Source: Phalacrocorax aristotelis (taxonomy: Eukaryota > Chordata > Aves > Suliformes > Phalacrocoracidae). Taken from it: a stretch of DNA of 64,000 bases. The position numbers and the translations under genes are program-made. The DNA lies in the NCBI RefSeq assembly GCF_949628215.1, contig NC_134281.1, forward strand, positions 42,242,512-42,306,511, in the 5' to 3' direction. Positions 1 to 13,073 of the stretch are shown here, one piece after another; position 1 is the stretch's first letter; each line of letters starts with the position of its first letter. The notes under the pieces are model-generated. The model had not been told where the DNA came from. It did no database searches and saw nothing but the letters and a program-made list of their open reading frames with translations.

Positions 1-37
1 GGCGCCCCGGCCCCGCTTGCCCCGCCACGGGAAACTT

Positions 38-54
38 GGCGCGTTTTCCGCGCC
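38..54. promoter_or_regulatory. CG-rich inverted repeat, E2F-like
   Basis: GGCGCG and CGCGCC flank a five-base spacer (TTTTC). The arms resemble E2F half sites but do not match the full TTTSSCGC consensus. A cell-cycle site would suit USP1, whose expression is cell-cycle dependent, but this is only suggestive. Confidence 0.3.
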
Positions 55-196
55 GTCAGGACCCGCGCCCTCACCCCTCCTCGCGCTCAGGCGCTCGCGG
101 CCGCCCGGCTCAAACGCCGGAGCGGAAGCCGCAGTCGGCGCCCGCCAGGAACGAAGGGCCATGGTGTCTGCCGGCGGTCTGTCTCCCGCAAGCTTA

Positions 197-218
197 GCGA
201 CGACGGAGCGACGACGGA
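197..218. repeat. Two-copy 11-bp tandem repeat
   Basis: The unit GCGACGACGGA occurs twice head to tail inside the CpG island. A third degenerate start follows. No function is implied. Confidence 0.8.
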
Positions 219-446
219 GCGACGCCTCCGCACAGGCCCGGCGGCAGCGCCGGCGCCGCGCCACCGCCGCCGTCAGGCATATGCGGCGGGCAGCCCCCGG
301 GGTCCTTCCTGGGCGCGCGCGGGCGCTGGTAACGGCCTGGCCAAAGGGCTCGCGCTCGCGAGGGGGGAGGGGCGGCGGCTGAGCTGAACCATTTCGCCGA
401 GACACCCCACTCCAGCGGCGATGGATCGGTCCCGCTCTAAGCTCCG

Positions 447-522
447 CCAATCACAGCGAGAGGCGCGCGGCCCACGGCGGCGCCGCTCGAGCGGGCCTGA
501 GGGGCGGGGCTGGGGGCGGGGC
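447..522. promoter_or_regulatory. CCAAT box and two GC boxes
   Basis: CCAAT lies at 447-451, a typical NF-Y site. Two copies of GGGGCGGGGC lie at 501-510 and 513-522, typical Sp1/KLF sites. Their spacing of about 50-70 bases is normal for a TATA-less CpG promoter. Orientation does not decide which way transcription runs. Confidence 0.55.
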
Positions 523-640
523 TTGCTGCCTCCTTTTTCGGTTTTTTCCCACTCGGCACCTCCCGTGGGGTCTGCGCTGGGAGGCCGCCCCGGCGGCGCG
601 GCGGGGCGTGCGGCAAGTCGCGGTTCCGGCTGAGGCCAAG

Positions 641-3600
641 GCTGCAGAAAGTCTTGGTACAGTCATCAGCACTCGCAAAAGATGGTATTTGGGAAAACAG
701 TGTAGGTTACTCCATTCTGCTCTTTAAACTGGCCCCAACAGGGAGGGCTTGCTGACATAGCCGCACTAGGAGGTCTGCGGGAACCTCTATGTATAAACAA
801 TGTATGAGTGACTAAGTCTGACGATGTCTGGAAGTGAATGTGTGGCATTATGTGGCAGCTATAGATTCACCACACCGCTTATGAAGGCCCCTTCCTACAG
901 AGAGGCTAAGACTTCCCTCCACCCCCCTGCAAGCTAAGGGTAAGGTTTGTCTTAAAAATCTTTGACAACCAAACTGATAAGAGACTGTAAAATACATCTT
1001 GTTACCTCTGTAAATGAAGCAAAGTAAATTCTAGCCCTCTGTGACTCCATCTGTAGATGCTCCCTACAAAGAGAAACAGTTCTGCTTAACCTAAAGAGAA
1101 GTGCACTTTCATTTTTTTAAATAAAAAGAATGAAATATTTTAAATCTAATGTTGGTCTTGCGACAAAGCAAACATCTGCGGAACACCGACTCATTCTGTT
1201 TATGATGAAAGGCCTCAGTAATTAATTTGTGACTTCACTTGCTGTGAGTTACGAGGTCTTGTCTTTATTACTTACACAATGGCTTCCATATTTCACAAAT
1301 TCATCTGGCTCTAAAAATTGCTTTTTATTTACTCCATATAAGGTCTTATATTCTTCACAGCTCTCTGGCAGGACTAGGACAGTGTGAGACAGGAGAAACA
1401 GGATGGAGGCGTTGCTGTAATAAACATTTCTTACGAAACATGGATCAGCTACATTAAGTCTATATACTGTGATGCTGTGTAATTTAATATTGCCCAAAAA
1501 TGTCAGAAATCTTTTAAAGATTCATCTTTTACCTTGAGAACTAAGGAACTCTATGTGGCAGTCACAATTTTTAGGCACTGATGTTAACAGTTATATTAAA
1601 AGAAAAGCCTGTTAAGCCGAAACACAGCTGTTTATTGCAACTACATCCGTGACTCCACTGGAAAACTTTTGTAAAAGGTTTCTAAGTTATTCAGGAAGAT
1701 ATTTTAAAGGATTAATTTCATAACCAACTTTAAGCCATGCCCAGACCTAGGCCTTAGCATCCCTTCACTTTGGGCGGAGTTACCCCAAAATTTGAGCACT
1801 CTTAGTACAGCGCTGAAGGACCCAAGGACAAACTCCTGCTGCCTTCCCTGAGCATGGCATTGTGCTGCCTGCTAAATACTAAAGCAAACTAGATGGCATC
1901 AACTCACGCACGGTTGCCAAAGATCCACACCATTCTTCAAAACATATTAGCACTGGTAGTGTCCTATCCATGTTCGTGGGTGTTTTACTCCCCTCCTTTC
2001 AGGCAGTTCCCTCGTGATTCATGTACACTTTTTAAAAAATTATTTCCTGTACAGCAGTGTATATCTTTGCAATTTGCTGTAAAATAATCTTAGTGCTAGA
2101 AAAAAATTGGAAGCCTAGCACTTAGTCTAAATAGCATTTTTTTAAAGCAATTTTATTTTGAAAATTTCTTTGTGATCTTTTTGGATGTTTTTTACATTGC
2201 TACATGAATTAATTATTACTGCAGATGAATATCCCTAAATATACATTTTAATTATGGCAGAAATTATATATACTCCGGCAGTCATATACATGCTTACTAC
2301 ACATATTTTGCTTTCTCTTACAGGGTAAAATATCCTTATATGCCTGCGCACAAACACCCCCATCACCCAGCCAGGGTTCAGATTCTCAAGGTATATATTG
2401 ACCTAAAGATTTATTTACTTGGCTAGTGGGGTTTACAAAGCTCTGCAGTTGGCTAGATACTGAGCTCCCATTGAAAGTCACTGAAGCTCCTGACCCGAGT
2501 TCTGCAGTGTGACGTTCAGCTTCACTTCACAAGTGTTGCCTTAAGTTCACTGCAGCTAATAGACGCTCAGGACTACAGAGGTCCTTTTGTGTGAGACAAC
2601 AGGTGTGTGTAAGGAAGTCTTATCCAGGTGGGTGGTGCTCAGAAAGTCATGTAACTGCTTGGTTGCTTAATAATGTGTTTCATTAAATCTGCTTTATGCT
2701 GCTGGTTTGACTGGCCGGCTGAGGAGCTGCTTCACCGAGAGCTGGAAGGTGCTGAGCAATCAAGACCATGGTGGCAACAGAGTGATGTAATAAGAAGGAT
2801 GAAATCTCAAAGTCTTTGGACCTTGAATCAATAACAGATCGGAATAAACTCCAAGGGTAGGAGTCCAGTTGCTCCAGGTAGGCTTGTGTTCAATACGGCA
2901 GCGTGTCCTGACAGATCTCAAGTCCAATGGTATGACTAAGGCCACTTATTACTTATTGGTATTGCATTTCAATAAAAGTCTACCCTGTCAAGCGCGTGGT
3001 TTGCAATCTGCTTTAACAAACATGATAAAAGACTGTTTATGTCCAAGGATCTGACAATCTGAGAATCTAATTCCACATGTACAAGTGTTAGGTAAGCTGC
3101 AGGTATGCCTGCGCCTAGGAACACCATCAGTGACTTCGGAAGGCCTACATTTGGATTTAAAGTTAGGCTTCTGGACATTTACAGGCTCATGGTTTAACTT
3201 TCAGGTGCAATCACTGAGTGAAAGAGGAAAGGGAGGCATTAGCTGAGAGTATTTTTGCAGAGACTGGAAGCGTACACCGCTTTGCACATGGTAGTAGTGG
3301 GGCTTTGTTCTGTGTATTACAATTTATTTGGCTAATGAAGTAGTTAAGTTTTAATAGGTATAATGATGATTTTAGTCAACAAATGCATCTGCCTCACAAC
3401 CAATACATCAAGTTAAGTACAAGACAGTAAAGTACTTCTCAGAATACTTAGTCAGCACACGTTTGGAACAAACTTTACCTGCCCTTTTTTCCCACAGTAT
3501 GGGGTCTGTTTCCAAATGCTCCTCTTTCAAGAGTCGTCTGTGCCATCCTGTGATGAGCCTGTTGTGCAGCCCAGTAGATCTCAGTGTCAGGTCTTTTTAC

Positions 3601-6600
3601 TGGATACGTTGTACTTTTTCTCCTGGTAATTTAATCTGATTAGGTGTAATCCCTATCCTGCTCTAAATAATTTCTCTGCCTTAACATACTCACAAATTGC
3701 TTCCTAATTTCCCAACATCATTATTTTGACCAAACCATACATACTCAATTTTTGTATCTTTACTTGTAAATTAGTTCCCTTTGGCTTCTAAAGACAAAGT
3801 CAATATATTATAAGAGAGATTCTGGTTGAGTGATCTTTAAGCGTCCCCTCTGTCACCAGTGTGGAAAACTGTTCGCAATATACAGAGCACTATGTTTTTC
3901 AACTAAATTTTATATGCATTAAAGCATTAGTTGCTGTTGATTTTAGTGTACTTAATTTTAATTCTGTGCCATCAGATGGTGATTTTGAGGTCAGTGCAGT
4001 TACAGCATTTTAAAATTTGGTCCTTTAATCCTGTCCTGTTTATTTTTTTTTAACCATTGAAAAGGACAGAGTCATTTTCAGATGTTTCTTGAGTAGAAGT
4101 TAGCAAGGTGAAGAGAGGTGAGGTCAAGAGATGAGGTTGGTTGGGTGGGAAGCCACAGGACAAGCAATCAAGGACACAGCAGAGATGGGCTGACCACACT
4201 AAGTAATCAGGCTGATTTTCTAATACAGGTGCCGGCAAGACTCGAACTACCTTTGAAGTATAAGAACTACCGTAAAAGTCAGGATTCATTCTCGGTATTT
4301 CCTGCGCATTCCTGGAGGCGATTTCAAGTCAAATGACATGAGGTAATGTTTGGTGCATGAAATGAGGCCTTACAGTTAGCTAATTTTAACAAACTTCCTA
4401 GGAGACCTGTTTTGTTAATGGGTGGGGTGAAATCTTAGCTGCAATTCCATCAACTGATTGGGTTTTTAAATTTGGCAGTACAATCACACCCCTGCCTTTG
4501 CTTCCTTACATAGGTATACATGCATACAGCAGCTGGGATTACAGTCCAGGTAATCCTTATATCTGATGGTTTAAGGCACAGGAAGCTCTCCGGGAAGTGT
4601 CACCACTCGGCATACCCAGGGCAGCTTGGTCAGCCATTAAAAAATACCAGTGAGGCCATGATTTATTTTTAGGCAGCAAATATAGGAGAAGCAGAAGCTC
4701 CCCTCATTGGGAAGCGACTGCACCCACCAGTCCAACATGATGCCATGCTGTCTGAAAGGCACCGGCACAGCTCCGTCTCAAAACCAGCCATCTGACAGCC
4801 CCCCTTCCCACCTAGAGAACCAGAGGAGAGAACGCGCAGCTTAGTGAAATCTCCTCTTTACCAGCCTTTCACCCTCTCAAATTTTTATGCACCCTCTTAA
4901 AATAGGGTTCCCTGTCACTAGTTAATGCAGGGAAATTTTTCCAGCAGGAAAATGTTCTGTTCAAATGTAAGGAAATGGAGATTATTTTTTTTCTGTATCT
5001 CCCCAAAAATAAACCAACACCTAATTAAATATTTATGGCAGCTTAGCACACTCAATAAAGGAACTGTTGTCTAGAAGCCTCCAAAGCTTCAGCTTCTTAC
5101 AGTGGAGTGTTTCAAATACAGGCCAAAGAGGGAGCAGGTGCAAAAGGCAGCAATTGCATACGTACAGTCCTGAAACACTCAAACACGCAAGATTAAATTA
5201 TGTCTAATACTATAGACTTCACAGCCGTATGTTATAAAAATAGCTGCACTGGGAAACTAGAGATCACCACAGACATAGCCAAAAATAACCATATGAAATG
5301 CCTGGAAAGAGCAGATTCCCTAGAGGTGGGATTTCTGGACTCATGGAGGAAGTCTCCAGTACAGAGCACTATCCCCTGCAGGAAAAAACCTCCACAACCT
5401 CTAGCTGTTGCTGAATTTTATAAATTATAGCAACTTCCAAACCCTGCAGCCATATCAGCAATAGGCCTATAAATCTGTCAGGGTTCCCGTATTGTCAGAA
5501 TTATTCTGTGAATTTCATGAACATTGTGCAAATTGTACGCAGACAATGTGCTCTTTCAGCAGCCTTCCCACTCCAGTCACAGGGATCACCCGGGGAAGGT
5601 CTGTACCCTGTGCTGCACTCTCTGCGGTTCACATTAGCAAAACCTAATTTGTTCTTGTGGAGTATGAGTCTTGGTCAAACGCCCTATGGCAGGAAAGGTA
5701 AGAAACCATTAACAAAGGTGAGAATACTGACTATAAAGTGTCAAGACATGAGTGGCTTCAGGGAGGAGGAATAGAAATTAATATTTAGGGCTGTTATTGT
5801 TTGGTGATCCACAGTTCATGCAAGCTGTGCCCCCTTTCACAACCAGAAACGCAGGAACAAATTGTCTGACTCACTTCACCACACTGGAAAGGGAATCTGA
5901 CTCGTCCTGCAGCAAATAGCCTGGGACCTTCACAAACCCTAAACAATTCCTACTCGATGAGCTACATCTGCTTGCAGAGGATCTCAAATAATTTCATAAC
6001 CGATTATTTAACTTCGATACGGTTATTTTGGTGCATGTGGGAACAGTTTGACCACTGTAGAATCACAGTCCCTTTGAGAGAAGTACCTCTCCAGGGCTTT
6101 GCTTGGTTTTTAGCAATTCAAGGGACAAGTTTGTGCAATCTGATGTCAGACCAAGGGGGTGAGGCAGCAGCAGAGCTACTGTCTCATGTCAGGGGTGAGA
6201 AATTCTTCTTCACTGGATAATGCTAACATGGATTGCAGAGCAACTTTGTGGAACAACCCAGAGGAGAAAGGCACCTGGGAGGGAGTCAGAGAGTTACTCC
6301 AGCTCCATTTTTACTGTCCCATGTAAAACCTAGCCCAAAAGCTTGACCTGTGTGACCAGTTTTTGTCTAAAAAGCTTTAGATTAGGCATCCTTAAAGATG
6401 CAGACTAGTAAAAGCAGGAAATAAAAAATGAGAAATGAGTTCCTTTCCATTTCAGCTTTGAAAAGGCAAACATCAGCTTGGAGGTCTGAGCCACAAACGA
6501 TGAGCTTGTCAATGCACAAACCATGATGTGCTGCTTCACGCTGGAGAGTTTATCGGTTTTGAAATCGAGATGTATAGCTCCTGATACTGCAGGCAGTATA

Positions 6601-9600
6601 GAGCCTTAGCTCTCATTTATCTCTTTCTTAACTTAGGAGAAAACAGAGTTGGCTGTGATCTAGGAACTTCTAGAGCTACACATGCATCTATGATACCATT
6701 ACACCCATAACCTGGAGATAAAGCAGATTAGTTCAAACAATATAAACGTGGTTCTGTACACTGAAACTGCCAAAGGCAAGATGATTCTGTGACATAGGTC
6801 TGAAACAAAACAGTTCTCCTCAAATCTCTTTGAAAGCTAAGTTCTGCAGTGCAGAAAAACTGATGTTGTGTAAGTGGTCCCATTGCATTGTTAGGGGTGT
6901 TTTCCCATATTTTGTCTGTCTAGGCATATTTTCTTTCACAATTCACAGCCTGCTGCTCAGTTTAATATAACATATGGATCCACAGATTCGCCGGTAGCAG
7001 AGGCAGTGCAGTTTTGCATGCTGGAATTCAAATGAGAAGCCAGGTGCTCTATTGCAAGCCCTAATTAAAATAAAAATAAAATCTCTCCCTGTCTCTGTTC
7101 TTAGGTCAGAATAACATCTCACAGAGCTGTAACTCACCTCTGGAAGCAGAGGCAGGAGGAAACACAACCTGCACATTCTTGCACCCTCTGCTGGTAGCAT
7201 CTCTGTCGACAGACACACCTAGACCAGATTTTATAATTCCTCTCAAACCTGGATGGATACATTCACATTTAGAGACATGAAACCACCGTTACAAAGATTC
7301 AAGTTTCAGGTAAGGATTTGGTTTTAAAAAAAAACAATCAAACCACAGTCGGTTCTTTGTAGCAGAGCCATTTCTGCAAGGTTTTTAAGGAATTATATAG
7401 CAAGGCCTCCATGACCCCCAGCGTAGCCATATCAAGACAGGAACCGCAGAGCCTTTTGTGTCCCTGCAGGGCAGAACAGACCATCCTCCACCAGCTGCTG
7501 TTGCAGTCAGCAGGAGCCAGAGCAGCCGAAGAAGAGGTCTACCCTCTCCAGCCCCATCGCATGCTGCCTGCAGATGGCTGTGGTCAAGTGTCTCATCGCC
7601 CTTCAGGCAAATCCTTTGGTGCGGGTGGGTCTGTGCTGGCCCCGTAGCAGAGCTGTGCCAGGTCTTGTCCCCATCACAGAGCCATTCCCTCCGAAAATGC
7701 TGAAGTCCCTGCTGGAAACTATCAGCAGAAGAATGGGATCTAGTGATGCCTGTCAGGTTCCTTGCCCACCCCAGAGACTTAATAAACATTAAAATTAAAC
7801 ACAGCACTTTGTTACTGTCAAAGACATCATAATGCGAGTGAAGTGAATAAATCACTCCAGTAAAAGCAAAACTTTATTAAAGCATTTATGATATTAAGGT
7901 ATGTAGGAGCAGATCGGTTCCTCCTTTCTGCCCCATCCCGTAGTACAAGAAGGGGCTGTAAGTGGGTCACAGGAGGGTGGTGTCAAAGAAGAATAATGCC
8001 TCCTCATGCAGGCTGCAGTCAGTCTGCTCAACTCACATCTCCAAGAAGACACAACATTAAATGCCCTTGCTTGGCTTTTAAAGAGGGTTGGCAGTTTTGT
8101 CACAAGTAACATCTTTGACCTTCGGAGCCCTGCGAAGCCAAGGGGTCACAATTCACCCTTCAGCCTGGAGCATCCTCCACAGGAACCACAGGAGTCTGGG
8201 GAAATGGTCTTCTCTAGGTGCAGCTCATTGGGAGTATTATAGATGAGTTGTCCCCTGAACCATCAGGCATTAAACCACTATTAAAGCACAGAAACTCCCA
8301 GCATGGCAGGTCAGTGTGAATTAGTCAGACCATTGCTTGGACCAGAGTGACAAATCCCATGTGACTAAAAAACCAGAAAACCAAAGCTAAGGCAGAAAAC
8401 AGCTGAGCATCTCTGTTACGGATGTATGTGTTCTCTCTCCTGTGTGAGGCCCGGGTCATGAACACACACGCCCACTCCCTGGGTAGCTGTCACACTCAGC
8501 TGCCGTCACTGACATGGGCACACCAGCCTGTGCTGCCACCAGGCTGGGTGTGAGGATGTGCAGGCAGAGTGGGTCTGGCCTGTGCTGCGGTGCCAAACCC
8601 CGCCGCAGCGCCCGCCACCTCCTTTGCCCCCTCACCCTTCAGTCCATTATTGCTTTCCTCTAAAAATCAAAATATTCTGTGTTCTTGGCCCACAGTAAAA
8701 GCCAGTGCCCTAGACACAGAGTTGAGGGTGCTTGTCTTTATTGTGACCGTGGGCAGCTTTCAGTAGTATGGCAAGAAAATAGCTGCTCCATAAGAGACAG
8801 ATAAAGAGCAGCCAGTTAGCAATATGTAGGGATATATGCCCTGCGTGTTGCAGAGCAGTGCCAAACAGAGCTCTTGTCCCCTCTGAGTAATCCTCTTGTT
8901 TGGGTGACGTGTTGGTACATGGGCATGGAGCTCTGTGCAGGCCAGTTTATGCTGTCTCTCAACAAGCCGTCCTGCAGACATACCCTATGCTGTGACACAG
9001 TTCCTGCACAAGCCTCTTGCTAGCTGAACCCATGTTCTGCGCAGTATATTTCTTCTACCCTCTTTTTAGTGCAGAAGCATATGAAATGCAATCACACCCT
9101 AATAGATAAGCAGGAGTTGGAGACTGGGATGACTGATAGAAAACAGGAACAGAAAATACAGCAATGACTGTAGATCTATGGAAAAATTATAACTGTACAT
9201 TACAAGATATATATTTAACTGAAATAAGAATTTGCCTTTCTTTAAGTAGATTTGGGGTCTATAAACATATGCCTGAATTCCAGCTACAGCTGCACCAGTG
9301 CTGACTGCCCTATAAACAGTAGGATTTCTTGTTCATGCTTGCAAAGACATAGCGATTTCTTATAGGCAATGCAACTGTAGCAAATTGATTTGACAGGAAA
9401 GCTCCCATGGTTTGATGTGAACATCTCAAGAGTGATCCGTGTGCCATAAGGAAATGGAGGATTTTCCTTACCTGTTTGGGGATCACTGGATGTGCACAGC
9501 CCAGAACAGCATGGGGCCAGCAGCTTTTGAGTGAGCCTGAGGTTGGTTACTGGAGGCTGTATCTTCTCCCGGACGCAGAGGCCACATCTACCCTCCATGT

Positions 9601-12040
9601 ATTTCCTGCCTGGCTGGGGTGCGTAGGGAAGCACAGATGCTTGGTTTGGTGTGTGAAAGGGAGCGCAGTTAGCAACACATCCCAGGTGTTTTTAAATGTT
9701 ATGATTATCTTGGCATGGTCCATAAAATCTTCCCAAATTGAGCTACTTTGTTGGGTTGATATTTGTATTCCTGTAGCACCCAGATACCTGCAGAAGCATT
9801 TTGCCCCATTCATGCTACCAGCTAAGAAGGGACCATGGAAGGCCATAGCCATGCCAGCCACGTGTGGGTGGATGGGGCAGGATTTTAGCATTCGTAGACC
9901 ATACAAGGCAGCTCCTGTGAGCACAGCAAAGGGGGAGCAGTTTGCAGACTGTCTACAAAAATGGATGTTGGCACAAGTGTAATGTTGTATAGAACAATAG
10001 CGATTTTGTACTGAGTTTCCAAAAGGACTTGATCACATGAGCCCCTGGCCCCATCACTGCAGGCTCTGAACACCACATCAACTTTATCTTCCTCCCAGCA
10101 TGGGGCAGGAGCTTCACCCCGCTCCTCTCTTTCTGCTCTCGAGAGCTGCAGGGAGAAACCCCACTGCAGAGCAGGCAAGGGCAGTGTCTCTGGGAGTAAT
10201 TAATCCCAGCAGCTGAAGGAAACATGCTTCCCTGGGAGTTCCTTCACCATCCAAACCACTGTCCACCTTCAGAGGGATTACAGACAACCAGGAAGGTCTG
10301 GTCCATGTCTTAAAAAAAACACACATAAGAAAAGCTAAATCAGGTGGTGGAAGACTGTAGGAAACCACATTCTTCTTGTTGTTCTTTTCACCTCTATATT
10401 GACCTTTGAAAATGAGACCACTTTAAACCTGAACTGGTGGCAGCCCTTGGGCGGGATCTGACTCACAGTGTTCCAGGCGGCAAGGCTGACCTCTTGCCAT
10501 GGAATTTCACCTAGTAATTCCTATGGCAGAAAGAAATCCTCTGAGCGGGTTGTCTGGCTTCAGAAGTAAATTTAAGTGCCTGTGGCTTGACGAATAAACA
10601 TTCTGAAAACGTTTAATGACTCACAACCTTGCCTAAGAATAGCTGAACTTTGCAAGACTGAAATACATAGCGGAGAATACGGCCTCTGACACTGCTCAAG
10701 CGTGGAGCTGAAGGACGCTGTGGGAGAAGTGGAGGGAGGGGCTGTGGCTGCACCGTGGCTGCATTCCTGCCATCCCCTCCCAGCTCCTGGCAAGCTGCAT
10801 CTCGGAGACTTCTTCAACCATCGTGTCCAATAGCCACCTCTTCCACAAATGCACCTAATCTGCTTTTAAACAATTAATCATGTTTCATTTATACACACAG
10901 CAAAGTACTCCTCTCTTACCCTGTTTGTTTGAAAGCCCTGTTATTCTATTGGATTAAAGAGGGGGGTCACAGAAATTTTATACATATACATGTTACGCTT
11001 CTGAGCACCTAACATTTCGTAGAAGAGAGACTCTGTCTTGAAGTTATCGAGCAAGTAAAACCTCAGTGACTGAAAAGGGGAACCGATTTTGATTCAGTTT
11101 GCTCAAAAGTGGTTTTTTTTGGTAGCTGTTGCTTGCTTTTCTGGGTCATGCTTGCAGAAGTGCGTGCTGTGAACTGCCACTGCTTTCCTTCTTACCCCCC
11201 CCGCACACTTCTTAACGCTTTAATCTAACCCCAGGGAAAACAGAACAAAACACAAGTTCAGCTGAATGTCTGAAACCACAATAGCTTCTTGTAGGTGCCC
11301 AAAGTTTCTGCTGCAAAAGCCTTGTCTTTAGGGCTCAGGGATGGTCATGGCTTTGGGTGTGAGCCTAAGGGATGGGTAAAGGTTAAGCTGCACTGTCCCA
11401 GGAGCTGTGCCTTGAGGTGAAAACCCAAGAGGTGCAAATTGCAGTGTTGGTGGGACCACAGGAGCCTGAAGACTCTGCTCTGATTTACAGCATTTCCCTC
11501 TCAGAGTTGAAAGGTGTTTGGGCTCCTGTCGAAGGAAGGGGGAATCGCAGTGGGCCTCATTCATCCCCAGTGGATGCTGAGTTCATAGCCCAGATGGAGG
11601 CCATGGAGCTGCCCCAGCATTGCTGGGGCTGCTGCTCTCCCATGTTCTAGAAGAGCAGGGGTTTGCCTCTATGTCTCAAGACAACTGAAATCAAAAGCTT
11701 AACCTGAAGTAAAATACCTAAAGCAGGTATTATTGCAGGTCACTAAACTACTGCTTTCTACCTGTCCCCAGAGCCTAAAAAAGAACTGTCATTACAGGGA
11801 CTTGCTGGGGAGATGAGGAGCATGTAAATCACACGGGGTAAGGCACATGAGGAGGCTCAAAACCTAGAACTCTGGTTGCATTTTCTTTACATTTTCCACG
11901 TGATCACATTAAGGGACCGACGTAAACCGGACCGGGCTGAACGGCTGAGCTGGGGAACAGCTGGTGCAAATACAGGACAAGTTCTGCAGCCACGGCCGTC
12001 CCTGCAGATTTCCCCTTCCCACCGCCCTTGATCTGCATCT
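641..12040. other. Intergenic region between the first CpG island and KANK4
   Basis: About 11.4 kb without a recognisable exon on either strand. Open frames here stay short and have no known domain; the longest is 168 codons on + at 9,476-9,982. A 156-codon - strand frame at 7,385-7,855 lies upstream of a - strand AATAAA at 7,873-7,878, but no splice-linked partner was found. The segment could hold enhancers or a non-coding transcript, which sequence alone cannot show. Confidence 0.6.
2462..2492. repeat. Possible remnant of an old palindromic repeat
   Basis: A GAGCTCCC arm and a later GAAGCTC arm flank a CATTGAAAGTCACTG core. It resembles the 'cattgaagtcaatggg' palindromes common in turtle, crocodile and bird DNA and seen better preserved in the KANK4 introns. 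It is short and decayed. Confidence 0.3.
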
Positions 12041-12065
12041 GTGCAAACAGGATGGGCTAGAAAAG

Positions 12066-12073
12066 TATAAATA
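12066..12073 (+). promoter_or_regulatory. KANK4: TATA-like box upstream of the KANK4 CpG island
   Basis: A full TATAAATA match lies just left of the second CpG island. It would place a start site near 12,095-12,105 and give a first exon that ends at the good donor after 12,315. TATA matches also arise by chance in AT-rich DNA, so the assignment rests on its position. Confidence 0.4.
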
Positions 12074-12096
12074 AAGCATTCAAAAGAAGGACGCGA

Positions 12097-12315
12097 GCAC
12101 AATACCGCAGTCACAAGAAAACAGAAAAAAAGACCAAAAAAAAAAAAAGTGCATTTCTGGCCTCCCACAACAGCCGCTCCTTTCGGCTCCCGCTGCCGCC
12201 CCGCAGCCCATCCCCGCTGCCCCGGGAGGGCGCCCCGCCCCGCCCCGCCCCCGGGCACCGCCCGCCGGAGGCAGCGGGGCCGCCGGCAGCGCCCGCCGCG
12301 CTCCGCCGCTCCCAG
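12097..12315 (+). other. KANK4: Putative KANK4 non-coding exon 1
   Basis: The right edge is a near-consensus donor, CCCAG followed by GTACGG, at 12,315/12,316. The left edge is a guess about 30 bases after the TATA-like box. The next exon begins with 5' UTR at 23,324, so an upstream non-coding exon is required. Only the donor is directly visible. Confidence 0.4.
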
Positions 12316-12500
12316 GTACGGCCGCGCCGCGCAGGGGGGGCCCGGGCCGGGGGAGCCCGGGAGGGGGCCGGCCGGCTGGCCGGCGGCGGGGGGCCGCGGA
12401 TCCCAGCAGCCGGGGGGGGCCCGGGGGACTGACCCCCCCGCGGGCTGCTCCGGAGGGGCGCCCCAGGGAGGTGCCGCGGGTGCTCCGGGGGTGCGCTGGT
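12150..12500 (+). promoter_or_regulatory. KANK4: CpG island, probable KANK4 promoter
   Basis: A dense GC/CpG block with GC-box-like CCCCGCCCC runs lies 11 kb upstream of the KANK4 start codon on the same strand. No other gene start is evident between here and the coding exons. The block contains a strong splice donor after 12,315, consistent with a non-coding first exon joined to the exon at 23,324. Confidence 0.6.
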
Positions 12501-12665
12501 GGATGCTGTGGGGGCGCCTCCAAGGGTGGCTCCGGGCCGTGCTGGAGGATGCTCAGGGGGATGCTTTGAAAGTGCACAGGGGCGCTCCGTATTGTGCTCC
12601 GGGGGTGCTCAGGGGTTCCCGGGAGCACTGTGAAGGGTGCTCCTGGGGGTGCTCAGGGGTGCCTG
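12470..12665 (+). repeat. Degenerate GC-rich minisatellite with G-runs
   Basis: Imperfect copies of a unit built on GGTGCTC and GGGGGTGC recur at roughly 20-30 base steps, for example at 12,479, 12,598 and 12,637. Many G3-G5 runs give G-quadruplex potential on the + strand, just inside KANK4 intron 1. It also creates spurious open frames on both strands. Confidence 0.6.
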
Positions 12666-12999
12666 GCCCCTCGAGCGGCTGCCTGGGGGCAGCAACAGTC
12701 CTGCACCACCCGGGACGGGAGCTTTTCCAGCGCACCTCTGGTGTGGGACGGAGGCACGGAGCGTGGCTGGGAAGTGGGGAGAGGTCAGGAAGGCTCCGAG
12801 CACCGACAGGACCCCCGGATGTCACCGTGTGAGGGCTGGGAAGGGCCCCCAGGCCCCTGGCAATGTGGCGGAAGTCAACAGGATCCCAGAGCAGCCAGAG
12901 TTGCATTTAGCCTCAAAGCCCAACTGTAAAACCCTCCCCAGCTGTGAAGATGTGGTTCAGACAAGCCCCAGCCCAGCCTCCCCAGCCGAGCACGGTCGC

Positions 13000-13073
13000 C
13001 GGCGCCTGCCTCCAGCCTCTCTCCGTTTCCTTGCCGGCTTCCCAGCCATCCGGACACAGAAACTCTTGGCGCC
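13000..13073 (+). other. KANK4: Candidate alternative KANK4 first exon
   Basis: A strong donor, GCC followed by GTAAGTA, lies at 13,073/13,074 at the 3' end of a second GC-rich patch. It could end an alternative first exon. The left edge is arbitrary and no transcript evidence is available. Confidence 0.2.

Larger units (their letters stand above)
1..640 (-). promoter_or_regulatory. CpG island, probable promoter of the leftward neighbour (USP1 by synteny)
   Basis: The first 640 bases are very GC- and CpG-rich and switch sharply to AT-rich sequence after about 640. They carry GC boxes, a CCAAT box and a CG-rich inverted repeat, as expected of a constitutive vertebrate promoter. No coding exon is recognisable. 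In human the KANK4 5' end faces the 5' end of USP1, so a USP1 start reading leftward out of the window is expected at this point. The gene name and strand are inferred from synteny only; the CpG island is directly visible. Confidence 0.6.

Noticed and set aside
7385-7855. 156-codon - strand frame near an AATAAA
   Set aside because: No domain, no splice partner, and three overlapping + strand frames of similar quality. Best explained by chance.
12080-12832. Open frames of 182 and 227 codons over the CpG island and minisatellite
   Set aside because: Pro/Gly/Arg/Ala-rich translations of GC-rich promoter DNA on both strands. Stops are rare there by composition.
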